DNA of 64,000 nt from Lysobacteraceae bacterium P (GCA_005503055.1 SCOX01000005.1:186001-250000), one strand, 5' to 3'. Shown: positions 46,993 through 57,600, counted from the first letter of the stretch. Translations and numbers: made by a program. Notes: generated by a model from the sequence alone, not told the origin.

Positions 46993-47106
46993 TCGGACGA
47001 CATTGGACCCGCCCGGCGTGAATGCAAGCCGGCCGATACGGGCCGATTCGTCCCGCCGACGGGCCGATATTCGGCTGCTGCGACGCAGCGCACGTAAAAT
47101 GACACG

Positions 47107-48276
47107 ATGAACGCACCGATCCCCACCGTACGCCTCAAGAACGCCTGGAAATCCACCCATCCCTGGATCTTCCAGCGCCTCGTCGAAAAGCCCGTCCAGC
47201 GGCCCAAGCCCGGCTCCATCGTCGATGTGCTGGGCGTGGAAGGCGACTGGATCGGCCGCGGCTTCTACAACGGCCATTCGCGCATCGCCGTGCGCATCCT
47301 GGAAACCCACCCGGACATCGAGGTCGACGCCGGCTGGTTCGCGCGCAAGATCGCCGAAGCCGTCTCGCTGCGCCGCGACGTGCTCAAGCTGGACGAGATC
47401 AGCGACGCCTGGCGCGTGGTGCACAGCGAGGGCGACGGCCTGTCCGGGCTGGTCGTGGACCGGTACGGCGACCTGCTGGTGGTGGAGTTCTTCAGCGCGG
47501 GCATGTTCCGTCATCGCGAATGGGTGTACGACGCGCTCAAGGCACAGTTCCCGGGCTGCCGCTTCTACAGCTTCGCCGACGAGCACGTGCAGAAGCAGGA
47601 AAGCTTCGATTTCCGTGGCACCGAGGCGGTGCCGCCGGCGGTGATCACCGAGTACGGCGTGAAGTTCCGTGCCGACCCGGCCGGCGCCCACAAGACCGGC
47701 TTCTTCGCCGACCAGCGCGAGAACCGGCAGTGGCTGTCGCAGCAGGTGGAAGGCAAGAGCGTGCTCGACCTGTGCTGCAACACGGGCGGTTTCGCCGTGT
47801 ATTCCGCGGCGCGCGGCGCCAGCGAAGTGACCGGCGTGGACATCGACGCCGACGTGATCGAGATCGCCAAGGGCAACGCCAAGCTCAACAACGTGCGCCC
47901 GCGCTTCGTCCAGGCCGACATCTTCCCGTGGCTGCGCGACGCGGGCATCCGCGGCGACCAGTACGACGTGGTGATCCTCGACCCGGCCAAGATGACGCGC
48001 GACCGCGAGCAGGTCATCCCGGCGCTGAAGAAGTACCTGGACATGAACAAACTCGCGCTGGGCGTGGTCAAGCCCGGTGGCTTGTTCGCGACGTTCTCGT
48101 GCACGGGCCTGGTGAGCGAGGAGCAGTTCCTGGACATGCTTCGCCGCGCTGCCTACTACGCCGGCCGCACCGTGCAGGTGCTGAAGGTGTCCGGCGCCGG
48201 CGCCGACCACCCGTGGCTGGCGCAGGTGCAGGAATCGCGCTACCTCAAGGCGGTGTTCTGCCGCGTCATCGACTGA
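47107..48276 (+). CDS. Class I rRNA methyltransferase (RlmI-like)
   Basis: This 389-residue protein has an N-terminal PUA-like domain (about 1-75, LKNAWKSTHPWIFQRLVEK). An EEHVQ-like linker domain precedes the Rossmann methyltransferase (about 185-389). The SAM site is VLDLCCNTGGFAVYSAARGA, followed by GVDIDADVIEIAKGNAK, and the catalytic region is ILDPAKMTRD and FATFSCTGLVSEEQF with the catalytic Cys. It is closest to RlmI, which makes m5C1962 in 23S rRNA. The exact target is inferred. Confidence 0.9.
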   Translation: MNAPIPTVRLKNAWKSTHPWIFQRLVEKPVQRPKPGSIVDVLGVEGDWIGRGFYNGHSRIAVRILETHPDIEVDAGWFARKIAEAVSLRRDVLKLDEISDAWRVVHSEGDGLSGLVVDRYGDLLVVEFFSAGMFRHREWVYDALKAQFPGCRFYSFADEHVQKQESFDFRGTEAVPPAVITEYGVKFRADPAGAHKTGFFADQRENRQWLSQQVEGKSVLDLCCNTGGFAVYSAARGASEVTGVDIDADVIEIAKGNAKLNNVRPRFVQADIFPWLRDAGIRGDQYDVVILDPAKMTRDREQVIPALKKYLDMNKLALGVVKPGGLFATFSCTGLVSEEQFLDMLRRAAYYAGRTVQVLKVSGAGADHPWLAQVQESRYLKAVFCRVID

Positions 48277-48379
48277 TGCCTGGCGAACTGACGCGACCTC
48301 TACGCGCCGCGCGTCTCACGCACTGAGACGCGCGCCGATACACTGGACCCTGTATCGAAACGCAAGAGGCCGCACCTTC

Positions 48380-49936
48380 ATGGACACGCTGATCTACGCG
48401 GCAGGCGCCGTCATCGTGCTCATGCTGGCCTATCTCGCCTGGCAGCTGACGCGCCTGGCGCGTGGCCAGGGCGATGGCGCGCAGGCCGCGGAACTGTCCG
48501 CGCTGCGCGAAGCCGAGCGCGCCAAGGCGATCGAACTGTCCGCGTTGAACGTGCGATTGGCCGAACGCGACGCCGACCTCGCCGCCCGCGCGCAGGACCT
48601 CTCGCGCCAGGCGCAGGAATGTACCGAAGCGCAGTCCCGCGCCGAGCGGCACGGTGCGGCGGCGGCGGAACTCAACGCAAACCTGCGCGCCCGCGACAGC
48701 GAGCTGGCCGACCTGCGCCTGCGCCTGGAGACCGAACGCGGCGAGCTGTCGCAATTGCGCGCGGAGCTGGCGCTGCAGCGCGAACGTTCCGCGCAGACGG
48801 AGGCGAACCTCGCCCACGCCGAACAGGCCAAGGCCGAGATCAAGGCCTTCCTCGAGACCGCGCAGACGAAGCTGTCGGCGACCTTCGCCGAGCTGGCCGG
48901 CAAGACGTTCGAGGAGCGCGGCGCGCAGTTCGAGAGCAATGTGCGCACCGCCACGCAGCAGTCGCGCACCGACTTCGAGACGCTGCTCAAGCCCTTCGCC
49001 AACCAGCTCAACGAGTTCCGTTCGCGCGTCGACGTCGTCTACGGCGAGGAAGCCAAGGAGCGCGCCTCGCTCGCCGGCGCGGTCAACGAGCTCAAGACGC
49101 TCAACCAGGACATGGCCGCGCAGGCATCGGCCTTGACGCGTGCGCTCAAGGGCAGCGCCAAGGTGCGCGGCGACTGGGGCGAGCTGATGCTGGAAAGCGT
49201 GCTGCGCAGCTCCGGCCTGGAAGAAGGCACGCACTACGACCGCCAGACCTCCAGTGAGGACGACGAAGGCCGCCGCCTGCGTCCGGACGTGATCGTGCGC
49301 CTGCCCGGCGACCGCCGGATCGTGGTCGACAGCAAGGTCAACCTCATCGACTGGGAGCAGGCGATGAACGCGCAGACGCCGGAAGAGCACGAGGACGCGC
49401 TGCGGCGCCATTCGGTGGCGCTGCGCCTGCACATGAAGGATCTGGCCGACAAGAACTACCCCAAGGCCGTCGGCGATTCGGCGCTGGAAGTCACCATCGC
49501 CTTCGTGCCGATCGAAGGCGCGCTGTCGGCCGCGCTGGGCACCGACGCTGCGCTCCAGACCGACGCCTTCGCGCGCGGCATCGTGTTCGCATCGCCCAAC
49601 ACCTTGATGGCGGTGCTGCGTGTGATCGAGCGCCTGTGGACGCGCGACAAGATCCAGCGCCAGGCGATCGACATCAGCGACGCCGGTGGCCGCGTGCTCG
49701 ATGCGTTGCAGAACTTCCTGACCGAGTTCGACCAGGTGGGCCGCAAGCTCAACGAAGCCAACACCTCTTTCGTCAACGCGCGCAACAAGCTGTCGGAATC
49801 GACGCACGCGGTGATCCCGCGCGCGCGCAGGCTGGTCGAACTGGGCGTCAAGGGGAAGAAGGCCTTGTCGGCCGAGTTGGCCCCCGACGAACCGGTGCTT
49901 CCGCTGACGCTGGAGCGTTCCGGCTCGGGCGACTAG
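48380..49936 (+). CDS. rmuC: DNA recombination protein RmuC
   Basis: This 518-residue protein has one N-terminal transmembrane helix (MDTLIYAAGAVIVLMLAYLA). A long Ala/Glu/Arg coiled coil (about 35-165) precedes the conserved RmuC nuclease-like core (about 205-440). The core shows VRGDWGELMLESVLRSSGL, VDSKVNLIDWEQAM and FVPIEGALSAALGTD. RmuC limits inversion at short inverted repeats. It is followed by a terminator shared with the convergent mla operon. Confidence 0.94.
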   Translation: MDTLIYAAGAVIVLMLAYLAWQLTRLARGQGDGAQAAELSALREAERAKAIELSALNVRLAERDADLAARAQDLSRQAQECTEAQSRAERHGAAAAELNANLRARDSELADLRLRLETERGELSQLRAELALQRERSAQTEANLAHAEQAKAEIKAFLETAQTKLSATFAELAGKTFEERGAQFESNVRTATQQSRTDFETLLKPFANQLNEFRSRVDVVYGEEAKERASLAGAVNELKTLNQDMAAQASALTRALKGSAKVRGDWGELMLESVLRSSGLEEGTHYDRQTSSEDDEGRRLRPDVIVRLPGDRRIVVDSKVNLIDWEQAMNAQTPEEHEDALRRHSVALRLHMKDLADKNYPKAVGDSALEVTIAFVPIEGALSAALGTDAALQTDAFARGIVFASPNTLMAVLRVIERLWTRDKIQRQAIDISDAGGRVLDALQNFLTEFDQVGRKLNEANTSFVNARNKLSESTHAVIPRARRLVELGVKGKKALSAELAPDEPVLPLTLERSGSGD

Positions 49937-49992
49937 AGCGCTGCCTACTCTGCGTCCCCTGCCCTGCCTGTCGCTTCCTCGACGCGCCTAAC

Positions 49993-50021
49993 AAAAAAGC
50001 CCCGGCGTTTTCACCGGGGCT
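49993..50021 (-). terminator. Rho-independent terminator of the mla operon
   Basis: AGCCCCGG and CCGGGGCT form an 8-bp stem with an 8-base loop; on the minus strand it is followed by TTTTTT. It lies between the convergent rmuC and mlaA genes and may serve both. Confidence 0.88.
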
Positions 50022-50061
50022 CTGCAAGTCATCGACACACCACTGGTCGATTGATCGCCGG

Positions 50062-51228
50062 TCAGGTGCCGTCCGTCGGCATCACCGGCATCGCGTCCAC
50101 AGGCACCTGCGGATTGGTGTCGTCGCGCAGGTAGTCGGGCAGCGACTGGTCGTCCTCGCCCATGCGATCTCCGAAGATCTGGTAGTTGCGGCGCTGTATC
50201 CACGCGTCGCGCACCAGCGCGTAGTCGTCCTCGGCACCTTCGCGGAAGCTGTCGGTCGCCAGCAACTGCGAACGCACGTCCACCAGCTGCAGGCCCTGCA
50301 GCGGAATGCGCACGCGGTCGGCTTCGACCTGGCGCAGAGGGCTCAGCGGCGCGTCGCCGACCATGCCGAAGGTGTCGCGCAGCGTGCGCGGACCGAACAG
50401 TGGCAGCTCGACGAAGCGCGAATTGCGCCAGCCCCAGGTGCCCAGCGTCTGCCCGAAGTCTTCGCTCTTGTTGGGCAGCTTGGCGTCGGAGGCCGGATCA
50501 AAGATGCCGGCGATGCCCAGCGTCGAATTGAGCAGGAAGCGCCCCAGCGACTGCCCGGCCTGCTTCGGCTTGCCCTGGAGCAGCGCGTTGACCGCCGACA
50601 CCGGCTGGCCGAGGTTGTTGAAGAAGTTGCTGACGCCCAGCCGGAACGGCCGCGGCACCACTTTCACGTAGCCGCGCGCGAGCGGCCGCGCGACGGTTCG
50701 GTCGACCGCGTTGTTGAAGCGGTGCATGCCGCGGTTGTAGCGCTCCCACGGGTCGTAAACCGCGGGCGGCGCGGCAGGCGTGGGCAGGTTCGGATCGCCG
50801 TATTGCCCGTAGATGTCGTCGAAGTCGCGTTCGGCCTGGGTAGGCTCACCCCGCACCTGCGCGCCAGGTTCGGGCACGACGGGCGTGGGCGGGACGTCGG
50901 TCGGCACGGGGGCGTCGGGCGGCGTCGCCGGTTCGGTCGGCGGTACCGTCGGGACGGGCTGATCCGGCGGCGAGGTCGGCTGTGTCTCGGTTGGCGGAGG
51001 CGACGTGGGCACAGCAGGCGGCTGGGCCTCGGTCGGAGCGCCGGTCTCGCCGTCGATGCTGGCCTTCACGCACTGGCGCGCGGCAGCGGCGTCGTCGCCG
51101 GCGGCCTTCATGCAGCGATCGAATTCCTCGCTCTGCTGGCCGGACAGTGGACGCGTGAGGATCTGCGCCTGGCCGAGCAGCGGCGCGGCGGCGAGCAGGA
51201 ATGCGATGAGGGGTGCGTGGGGGCGCAT
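50062..51228 (-). CDS. mlaA: MlaA/VacJ family protein with N-terminal extension
   Basis: MlaA removes mislocalised phospholipids from the outer leaflet of the outer membrane. The conserved core starts at about residue 158 (YDPWERYNRGMHRFNNAVDR) and includes FNNLGQPVSAVNALLQGKP and EDFGQTLGTWGW. It is 388 residues instead of about 250. A signal peptide (cleavage near AQA-Q) is followed by a segment with Cys39 and Cys53 and a Pro/Thr-rich stretch (about 66-122). No lipobox Cys follows the signal peptide. It is the last gene of the mla operon, 75 bases after mlaB. Confidence 0.92.
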   Translation of the reverse strand: MRPHAPLIAFLLAAAPLLGQAQILTRPLSGQQSEEFDRCMKAAGDDAAAARQCVKASIDGETGAPTEAQPPAVPTSPPPTETQPTSPPDQPVPTVPPTEPATPPDAPVPTDVPPTPVVPEPGAQVRGEPTQAERDFDDIYGQYGDPNLPTPAAPPAVYDPWERYNRGMHRFNNAVDRTVARPLARGYVKVVPRPFRLGVSNFFNNLGQPVSAVNALLQGKPKQAGQSLGRFLLNSTLGIAGIFDPASDAKLPNKSEDFGQTLGTWGWRNSRFVELPLFGPRTLRDTFGMVGDAPLSPLRQVEADRVRIPLQGLQLVDVRSQLLATDSFREGAEDDYALVRDAWIQRRNYQIFGDRMGEDDQSLPDYLRDDTNPQVPVDAMPVMPTDGT

Positions 51229-51303
51229 GGGTCGCAGTGTAAAGGCTCGGGAAAAGCGCGGCCGGCCGGGCCCGAGGGCATGGCCGGAACGGAGTGTCGC
51301 GAC

Positions 51304-51579
51304 TCAGCCGGCGAAGGCGAGCGTGGAATCGAGGCGGTACGCGCGGCGCAAGTCGGCCAGGCCCGGGGGCGAGCCGACGATTTCGGCGATCCCCAGCCGC
51401 GCGCTGAGCTCGGCCAGCAGCGCCAGTCCCGCGCTATCGACCGACTTCACCGCGCTCAGGTCGAGCCGGCGCGCTTTAGCCGCGCGCAGCTGCGACCACA
51501 ACGAGGCGACGACGGCGCGTTCGAGCACGCCGTCGAAAGCGAGGGTGTCACCGTCCTGGCGTACCGTCGCGGCGGCCAT
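51304..51579 (-). CDS. mlaB: STAS-domain protein MlaB
   Basis: This 91-residue cytoplasmic STAS protein binds the ATPase MlaF and stabilises the transporter. It shows the STAS pattern LDLSAVKSVDSAGLALLAELS, with the conserved Asp-Ser, and a hydrophobic C-terminal helix region. The ATG at 51579 is two bases past the mlaC stop, so the genes are translationally linked. Order and size match MlaB. Confidence 0.88.
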   Translation of the reverse strand: MAAATVRQDGDTLAFDGVLERAVVASLWSQLRAAKARRLDLSAVKSVDSAGLALLAELSARLGIAEIVGSPPGLADLRRAYRLDSTLAFAG

Positions 51580-51581
51580 GC

Positions 51582-52256
51582 TCAGTTGCTCGCCGCCTGC
51601 GCCTGCAGCTTGCCGGCCTTGATGTCGGCGGCGACCTGCGGGATCGACTTCTGCTTGAGCGGCGTATCGAACTGATTGCGGAAGGTCTGCACGAAGCTCA
51701 CGCCTTCCACCATCACGTCGAACACCTTCCACTGCGTGCCGACCTTGCGCATCAGGTAGTCGACCGGCACCGGCTCGTTGCCCTGGCGCAGGTATTCGCT
51801 GGACACCTTGACGATGGCGCCGCCGCGCAGCGGGGTCTCCGACTTCACGCGCACCTTGAGCTTGGTGTTGAGGTCCAGCAGCGAGGAGCCGTAGCGCTGC
51901 ATCAGACTGTCGGCCAGCGCGTCGGCGAACACCTTCACGTCGGCGTCGGAGGCGCCGCGGCCATGCACGCCCAGGACCAGGCGGGCCGAGTAGTCGCGGT
52001 CGAACATGGCGTTGAATTCGCTGCCGATGAAGTCGCGCAGGGCGGCGCGGTTCTGCATGAACTCTGCGCGGCGCGATTCCAGCGTGGCGAGGATGCGGGT
52101 GCTGTTGCTCAGCACCAGCTGGCTCGGGGAGCCGGCCGGGGCGGCGGTCGCGGCGGCCGGCGCGTTCGCGTCCTGGGCCAGCACGGCGGCCGGCGCGGCG
52201 ACGGCCAGCGCAGCGGCGATCAAAAGGGACAGGGAGCGGTGGGGGATACGCGTCAT
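51582..52256 (-). CDS. mlaC: Periplasmic phospholipid-binding protein MlaC
   Basis: MlaC (224 residues) shuttles phospholipids between MlaA at the outer membrane and MlaFEDB at the inner membrane. It has a signal peptide (MTRIPHRSLSLLIAAALAVA, cleavage near LAQ-D). The family stretches FIGSEFNAMFDRDYSARLVL, YLMRKVGTQWKVFDVMVEGV and SFVQTFRNQFDT are present. It overlaps mlaD by four bases. Confidence 0.93.
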   Translation of the reverse strand: MTRIPHRSLSLLIAAALAVAAPAAVLAQDANAPAAATAAPAGSPSQLVLSNSTRILATLESRRAEFMQNRAALRDFIGSEFNAMFDRDYSARLVLGVHGRGASDADVKVFADALADSLMQRYGSSLLDLNTKLKVRVKSETPLRGGAIVKVSSEYLRQGNEPVPVDYLMRKVGTQWKVFDVMVEGVSFVQTFRNQFDTPLKQKSIPQVAADIKAGKLQAQAASN

Positions 52257-52816
52257 GGGGTCTTGGTCTCGTCCTTGGGGGCGGTTTCGCCTTGGAGATA
52301 GTCGGGAACTGCGGCGTCCGAGGCAGGAGCCTGGCCGGCATTGTCGGCAGGCTTCGCGCCACCGCCGCTGAACATGTACTTGCCCACCAGCTGGATCAGA
52401 TCCACCGCCGACTGGGTCAGGTAGATCTCGTCGCCCGGCTTGAGGTTCTCCGGATCACCACCCGGCGCCAGGTTCAGGTAGCTCTCGCCGAGCAGGCCGC
52501 TGGTGAGGATGCTGGCGGCGGTATCGGCCGGCAGCTTGTCGTAGCGCTTGTCCACCGCCAGGGTGACAACGGTGTCGAACTTGACGGGATCCACTTCGAT
52601 CTTGTCGATATGTCCGATCGACACGCCACCGATCTTGATCGGCGCATTGGGACGAAGGGCGCCGATGGTGGAGAACCGGGCGGTCAGCGCGTAGGTGTCG
52701 CCGCCCATGCCCCAGCGGCCATTGGTCGAGGCCAGCGCCAGCACCAGCAGCGACGCCAGGGCCAGCAGCAGGAAGGCGCCGACGGCGAATTCGATTCGAG
52801 GGGCACGCACGCTCAT
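52253..52816 (-). CDS. mlaD: MCE-domain protein MlaD
   Basis: MlaD (187 residues) is the membrane-anchored MCE subunit that forms a hexameric lipid tunnel on the MlaFE transporter. The transmembrane anchor is residues 9-29. The MCE domain shows LTARFSTIGALRPNAPIKIG and TSGLLGESYLNLAPGG. A Gly/Ala/Asp-rich tail follows. The C-terminal amphipathic region (LIQLVGKYMFSG) matches the lipid-contacting helix. It is preceded by mlaE and overlaps mlaC. Confidence 0.94.
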   Translation of the reverse strand: MSVRAPRIEFAVGAFLLLALASLLVLALASTNGRWGMGGDTYALTARFSTIGALRPNAPIKIGGVSIGHIDKIEVDPVKFDTVVTLAVDKRYDKLPADTAASILTSGLLGESYLNLAPGGDPENLKPGDEIYLTQSAVDLIQLVGKYMFSGGGAKPADNAGQAPASDAAVPDYLQGETAPKDETKTP

Positions 52817-52879
52817 GGTGAATCCTTGGTTGGTTCAGGCCGGGATCGGCGACGTTCGCCGCACGTTCCACGGCGTTCT

Positions 52880-53629
52880 TTACTGGAACAGGAAGGCCGA
52901 CATCACGAAATTGAACATCAGCACCAGCAGCGAGGCGTTGACCACCGCGCGGGTGGTCGCCACCGAGGTGCCTTCGATGGTCGGCTCGGCGTGGAAGCCT
53001 ACGTAGGCCGCCACCAGCGCCGCCGTGCCGCCGAACACCGCCGACTTCACGAACGCCATCAGGAAGTCGTCGACGAAATCGACGCTGTCGCGCAGCACCT
53101 GCCAGAAGGTGCCGTTGTCCAGGCCGATCACATGGACCGACTCGAAGTAGCTGGCGGTGATCGCCATGCTGCAGAAGAAGCCGGTCAGCAGCGGCACGCA
53201 CAGCACCGCGGCCCAGAAACGCGGGGCGACGACCTTGCCGATCGGGTCGATGGCCATCAGGCCCAGTGCGGTGATCTGGTCGGTGGCGCGCATCAGGCCC
53301 AGTTCGGCAGCGATCGAGCTGCCCGCGCGGCCGATGAAGAGCAGGGCGGTCAGGACCGGGCCGAGTTCGCGGTACAGGCCCAGGCCCAGCAGGGCGCTGA
53401 CCTGGGCCGTCGCGCCGTAGGTTTCGAGTGCACGGTAGCCCAGCAATGTCACCGAAAGACCGACGAACGCGCCGCCAACGGCGATGATCGGAAGCGAACG
53501 AGCGCCGATCTTGTAGATCTCGCGAACCAGCTCGCGCCAGAAATCGGCGGTCGGCTTGGAGGCCCGGAACACCGAAAGCGAAAACAGTCCGGCCCGACCC
53601 AGGGAACGGGTGGCGGCGACGAAGGGCAT
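52880..53629 (-). CDS. mlaE: Phospholipid ABC transporter permease MlaE
   Basis: This 249-residue inner-membrane permease has five or so transmembrane helices. It shows the MlaE pattern REIYKIGARSLPIIAVGGAF, LGLGLYRELGPVLTALLFIG and RAGSSIAAELGLMRATDQIT. The start overlaps the mlaF stop codon. The permease, MlaF ATPase, MlaD and MlaB form the inner-membrane complex. Confidence 0.95.
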   Translation of the reverse strand: MPFVAATRSLGRAGLFSLSVFRASKPTADFWRELVREIYKIGARSLPIIAVGGAFVGLSVTLLGYRALETYGATAQVSALLGLGLYRELGPVLTALLFIGRAGSSIAAELGLMRATDQITALGLMAIDPIGKVVAPRFWAAVLCVPLLTGFFCSMAITASYFESVHVIGLDNGTFWQVLRDSVDFVDDFLMAFVKSAVFGGTAALVAAYVGFHAEPTIEGTSVATTRAVVNASLLVLMFNFVMSAFLFQ

Positions 53630-54432
53630 CAGGCGACCTCCGAGTTGCGCGGCGCGGCGTCGAAGGCGCCGCTGTCGAACGGGATGGGCCCATCCGGTTC
53701 GCCATTGAGGAATTGGCGCACGAACGGATCGTCGCTGGCCTGCAGCTGCGCCGGCGTGCCCGAGAAGACGATCCGGCCGTTGGCGATCACGATGGCGTGG
53801 TCGGCGACGGGCAGGGTCTCGTGGACGTGGTGGGTGACGATGACGCTGGTCAGGCCGAGCGTGTCGTTGAGGCGCTTGACCAGCTCCATCACCACGCCGG
53901 AGGCGATCGGATCCAGGCCGGTCAGCGGCTCGTCGTAGATCATCAGCGGCGGATCCAGCGCCAGCGCTCGGGCCAGCGCGACGCGTCGCGCCATGCCGCC
54001 GGAAAGCTCGCGCGGGAACGAATCGGCAACCGCACGCAGGCCGACCGCATGCAACTTCATCAGCACCAGCTGGCGGATCACCGGATCGGGCAGGGTGGTA
54101 TGGGCGCGCAGAGGCAGGGCGACGTTCTCTGCGACGGTGAGGTCGGTCAGAAGCCCGTTGCCCTGCAGCAGCACGCCGATGCCCTTGCGCAGCTCGAGCA
54201 GCGCGCGCCGGTCTTGCGGCACCGGCTGGCCCAGCACTTCGACCGAACCCGACGCCGGCGCGAGTTCGCCGGTCAACGCCGCCAGCAGCGTCGACTTGCC
54301 GCTGCCCGACGGACCGAGCACCGCGACGATGCTGCCGCGCGGTACATCCAGCGTGATGTCGTGCAGCACGGTGCGACCGCCGCGATCGAGGCGGAGCTGG
54401 CTGAGTCGGACGATGGGGGTTTCGTTCGTCAT
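53629..54432 (-). CDS. mlaF: Phospholipid ABC transporter ATPase MlaF
   Basis: MlaF (267 residues) is the ATPase of the Mla transporter. Walker A is GPSGSGKST (about residue 42), the Q-loop is LLQGNGLLTD, and the ABC signature is LSGGMARRVALARALA. Walker B is PPLMIYDEPLTGLDP and the H-loop His is in IVTHHVHET. A C-terminal extension (FLNGEPDGPIPFDSGAFDAA) probably contacts MlaB. It is the first gene of mlaFEDCBA, divergent from recC across 231 bp. Confidence 0.95.
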   Translation of the reverse strand: MTNETPIVRLSQLRLDRGGRTVLHDITLDVPRGSIVAVLGPSGSGKSTLLAALTGELAPASGSVEVLGQPVPQDRRALLELRKGIGVLLQGNGLLTDLTVAENVALPLRAHTTLPDPVIRQLVLMKLHAVGLRAVADSFPRELSGGMARRVALARALALDPPLMIYDEPLTGLDPIASGVVMELVKRLNDTLGLTSVIVTHHVHETLPVADHAIVIANGRIVFSGTPAQLQASDDPFVRQFLNGEPDGPIPFDSGAFDAAPRNSEVA

Positions 54433-54663
54433 GCGCGGGACGTGTTCGACCGGCTGCCATAAAGCGGCAGCATGGCCGTTGAGGGCTGAACGGGACCGGG
54501 AAGCCGGCATTGTCGCAGGTTCGCCGCACTTTGCCCGCCTGACGATCGGCAGGGTGGCACCGGACGGCGAAGCCATCATGGCCAGCCGATTTTGGGACGC
54601 CTTAAAGAACGCGCCCCGCATCCGTCTCGTCGTGCGCGACCGCGCTCCGGCAAGATACCCGCG

Positions 54664-57600
54664 ATGCCCGGCCGCTCCGACTTCCGCCTCTACCACTCCA
54701 ACGCGCTGGACGTGCTCGCCGAGCTGTTCGCGAACCAGCTGCGCGAGCCGGTGCCGGACCAGCCGCTGCTCACGCCGGAGGTGGTGCTGATTCCGCAGGT
54801 GGCGATGCGGCGCTGGCTGCAGTCGACCCTGGCGCAGCGCCATGGCGTCGCCGCCAACCTGCGTTTCCTCACGCCGGGCGAGTTCGTCCGCCAGACGCTC
54901 GACGCCAACGTCCCCGGCGCCAGCGACGACCTCGACGCCGCGGCGATGCAGTGGCGGCTGTACGCGCAACTGGCCGATCCGGCGGCGCTCGGAGGGCGCG
55001 CCTTCGCGCCGCTGCGGGCGTACCTGTCGGGCGACGACGCGTTGAAGCCATGGGCGCTGGCCGGCGAGCTCGCGTCCGTGTTCGAGAAGTACCAGGCCTG
55101 GCGCCGCGACTGGCTGCTGGATTGGGAAGGCGGCCGGGAGCCGCACGACGCGCAGGCCGAACTGTGGCGCCGCGTCGCCGCCGGCCGCCGTCACCGCGCG
55201 CGACGCATCGACGATTACCTCTCGCGCTTCGCCGCGCCCGATGCGCCGCTGCCGGCCGGCATGCCCGCGCGCCTGTTCGCCTTCGCCACGCTCAACATCT
55301 CGCCCGACGTGCTGCGCGTGATCGCCACCCAGGCGCGCGTGGGCACGTTGCATTTCCACGTGCCCTCACCGTCGCGCCGCTATTGGGGCGACCTGCCGAC
55401 CTGGGGACAGCGCCTGCGCGAAGATCCGGCGCAGGGCGACGACGACAACCCGCTGCTGTCGAACTGGGGCGCGGCGGGGCGCGATTTCATGGCGGTGCTC
55501 GGCGGTTACGAGGTGGTGCATCCCTCGGTGGAGGAAGAGCGCTACGCCGATCCGGAAGCGCTGCCCGACGACCAACCCGAACGCGACAGCCTGCTCGGCC
55601 GCCTGCAGCGCGACCTCCTGCACCGGCGCGCGCCGCGCCCGTGGCGAAAAGGGATCGACCGCGACGATCCGAGTCTGCAGGCCCACGCCTGCCACACGCG
55701 GCTGCGCGAGGTGCAGGTGCTGCACGACCGCCTGCGCGCGCTGCTCGACAACGAACTGCCCGACGGCCGGCGCTTCGACCCGCCGCTGCAGGCGCGCGAG
55801 ATCGCCGTGCTCGCGCCGGACATCGATCCGTACCGCCCGCACATCGAGGCGGTGTTCGGCGGACTGGGCGGCACGCGCGACTACATTCCCTACGCGCTGG
55901 CCGACCTGAGTCCGCTCGCCGGCGAGCCGCTGGCCGACGTATTCCTGCGCCTGCTCGCGCTGCCGGACGCGCGCTTCGGCGTCAGCGAGGTGCTGGACCT
56001 GATCGCGACGCCGGCCTTGATGGACGCCGCCGGGCTCGATGCCGCTGGCCTGGAGCGCCTGCGCCGGTGGCTGCATGAAGCGGGCGCGCGCTGGGGCCTG
56101 GATCCGGACCATCGCGCACGCCACGACGCGCCGGCGGACGACGCCTACACCTGGCGTTTCGCGCTCGACCGCCTGCTGCTGGGCCATGCCAGCGGCGCCG
56201 ACGAAGACCTCGCCGGCGTCGCGCCGTGGACGGAACTGGAAGGCAGCGCGCTCGATGCGCTCGACGCACTGGTCCGCGTGTTGCGCGTGCTCGCGCGCAA
56301 CGAACACGTGCTAGCGCGCGCGATGACGCCTTCGCAATGGCGCGAGGCCCTGTTCGCGATGCTCGACGCGTTGCTGCCCGAACACCCACGTGCCGTCGGC
56401 GACCAGCGCGCGATCGAGCGCCTGCGCCGCCACGTCGACGCCTTCGCCACCAGTGCCAACGACGCCGGCTTCGATCGCCCCGTGCCGCCCGACGTGGCCC
56501 GTGCGTACTTCCGCGCGGCCCTGTCGGAGTCGGACACGCGCGCGCCGCTGCTCACCGGCGGCGTCAGCTTCGCGCGTATGGTGCCGATGCGCCTGATCCC
56601 GTTCCGGGTGATCTGCCTGCTCGGCATGAACGACGGCGACTACCCGCGTCGCGATCCCTCGGGTGGACTCAACAAGATGACGCAGGAACTCACCACGCCC
56701 GCGCGCCGCTTCGGCGACCGCTCGCTGCGCGAGGACGACCGCTTCCTGTTCCTGCAACTGCTCGCCTCGGCCGGCGAGGTGTTCCATGTCAGCTGGCTCG
56801 GCGCCGATCCGCGCGACGGCAGCGCGCGCGAGCCATCGGTGCTGGTGTCCGAACTGCTCGACGCCGCCGGCCACTATCACCACGATGCCGCCGCTGCGGG
56901 TGAGCTCGTCGTGCATCACCCGCTGCAGCCGTTCTCGCCGCGTGCATTCGGTGAACGCGACGAGCCGCGACGTTTCAGTTACCTCGCCGCGTGGCATCCA
57001 GCGGCCACGGCGCTGCGCGCTCCGCGCGGCGAGCCGGCGCCGTGGTTCAGCGACGCACTGGCTGCGGTCGATGCGCCCGCGGAGCTGCCGCTGACCGCGC
57101 TGCGCCGCTTCCTCGCCGACCCGCCGGGCCAGTTCCTGCGCCAGCGCATGGGTCTGCGCCTGCCCGACGAAATCGACGCGCACGACGACCTCGATCCGCT
57201 GTCCGCACCCGCGCGTGGACTCGACCGCTGGAAGCTCGAGCAGGCCGTGTTCGAGGCCTGCGCTTCGGGCGACAGCGGCGATCTCGCCGCGCGGCTGCGC
57301 GCCCGCGCGATGCTGCCATCCGGCCCACTCGGCGAACGCCTGCTCGCGGCACTGAAGGGCAGGGTGTTGCCGTTCGCAAGCGCGCTGCGCGAATGGCGCG
57401 AAGGCGACGCCTCCACGCGCGCGTTCGAACTCGACGTGGACGGCGTGCGGCTGTACGGCCATCTCGATCGGCTGTATCCACACGGCGCGCTGCGTTCACG
57501 TCTGGATGCGCTGCACGGGCCGGCGCAGATCGCGCACGGCCTGGATTGGCTGGTGCTGTCGGCGCTGGGCGATACGCGTCCGCTCGCCCAGCTCGCGCAG

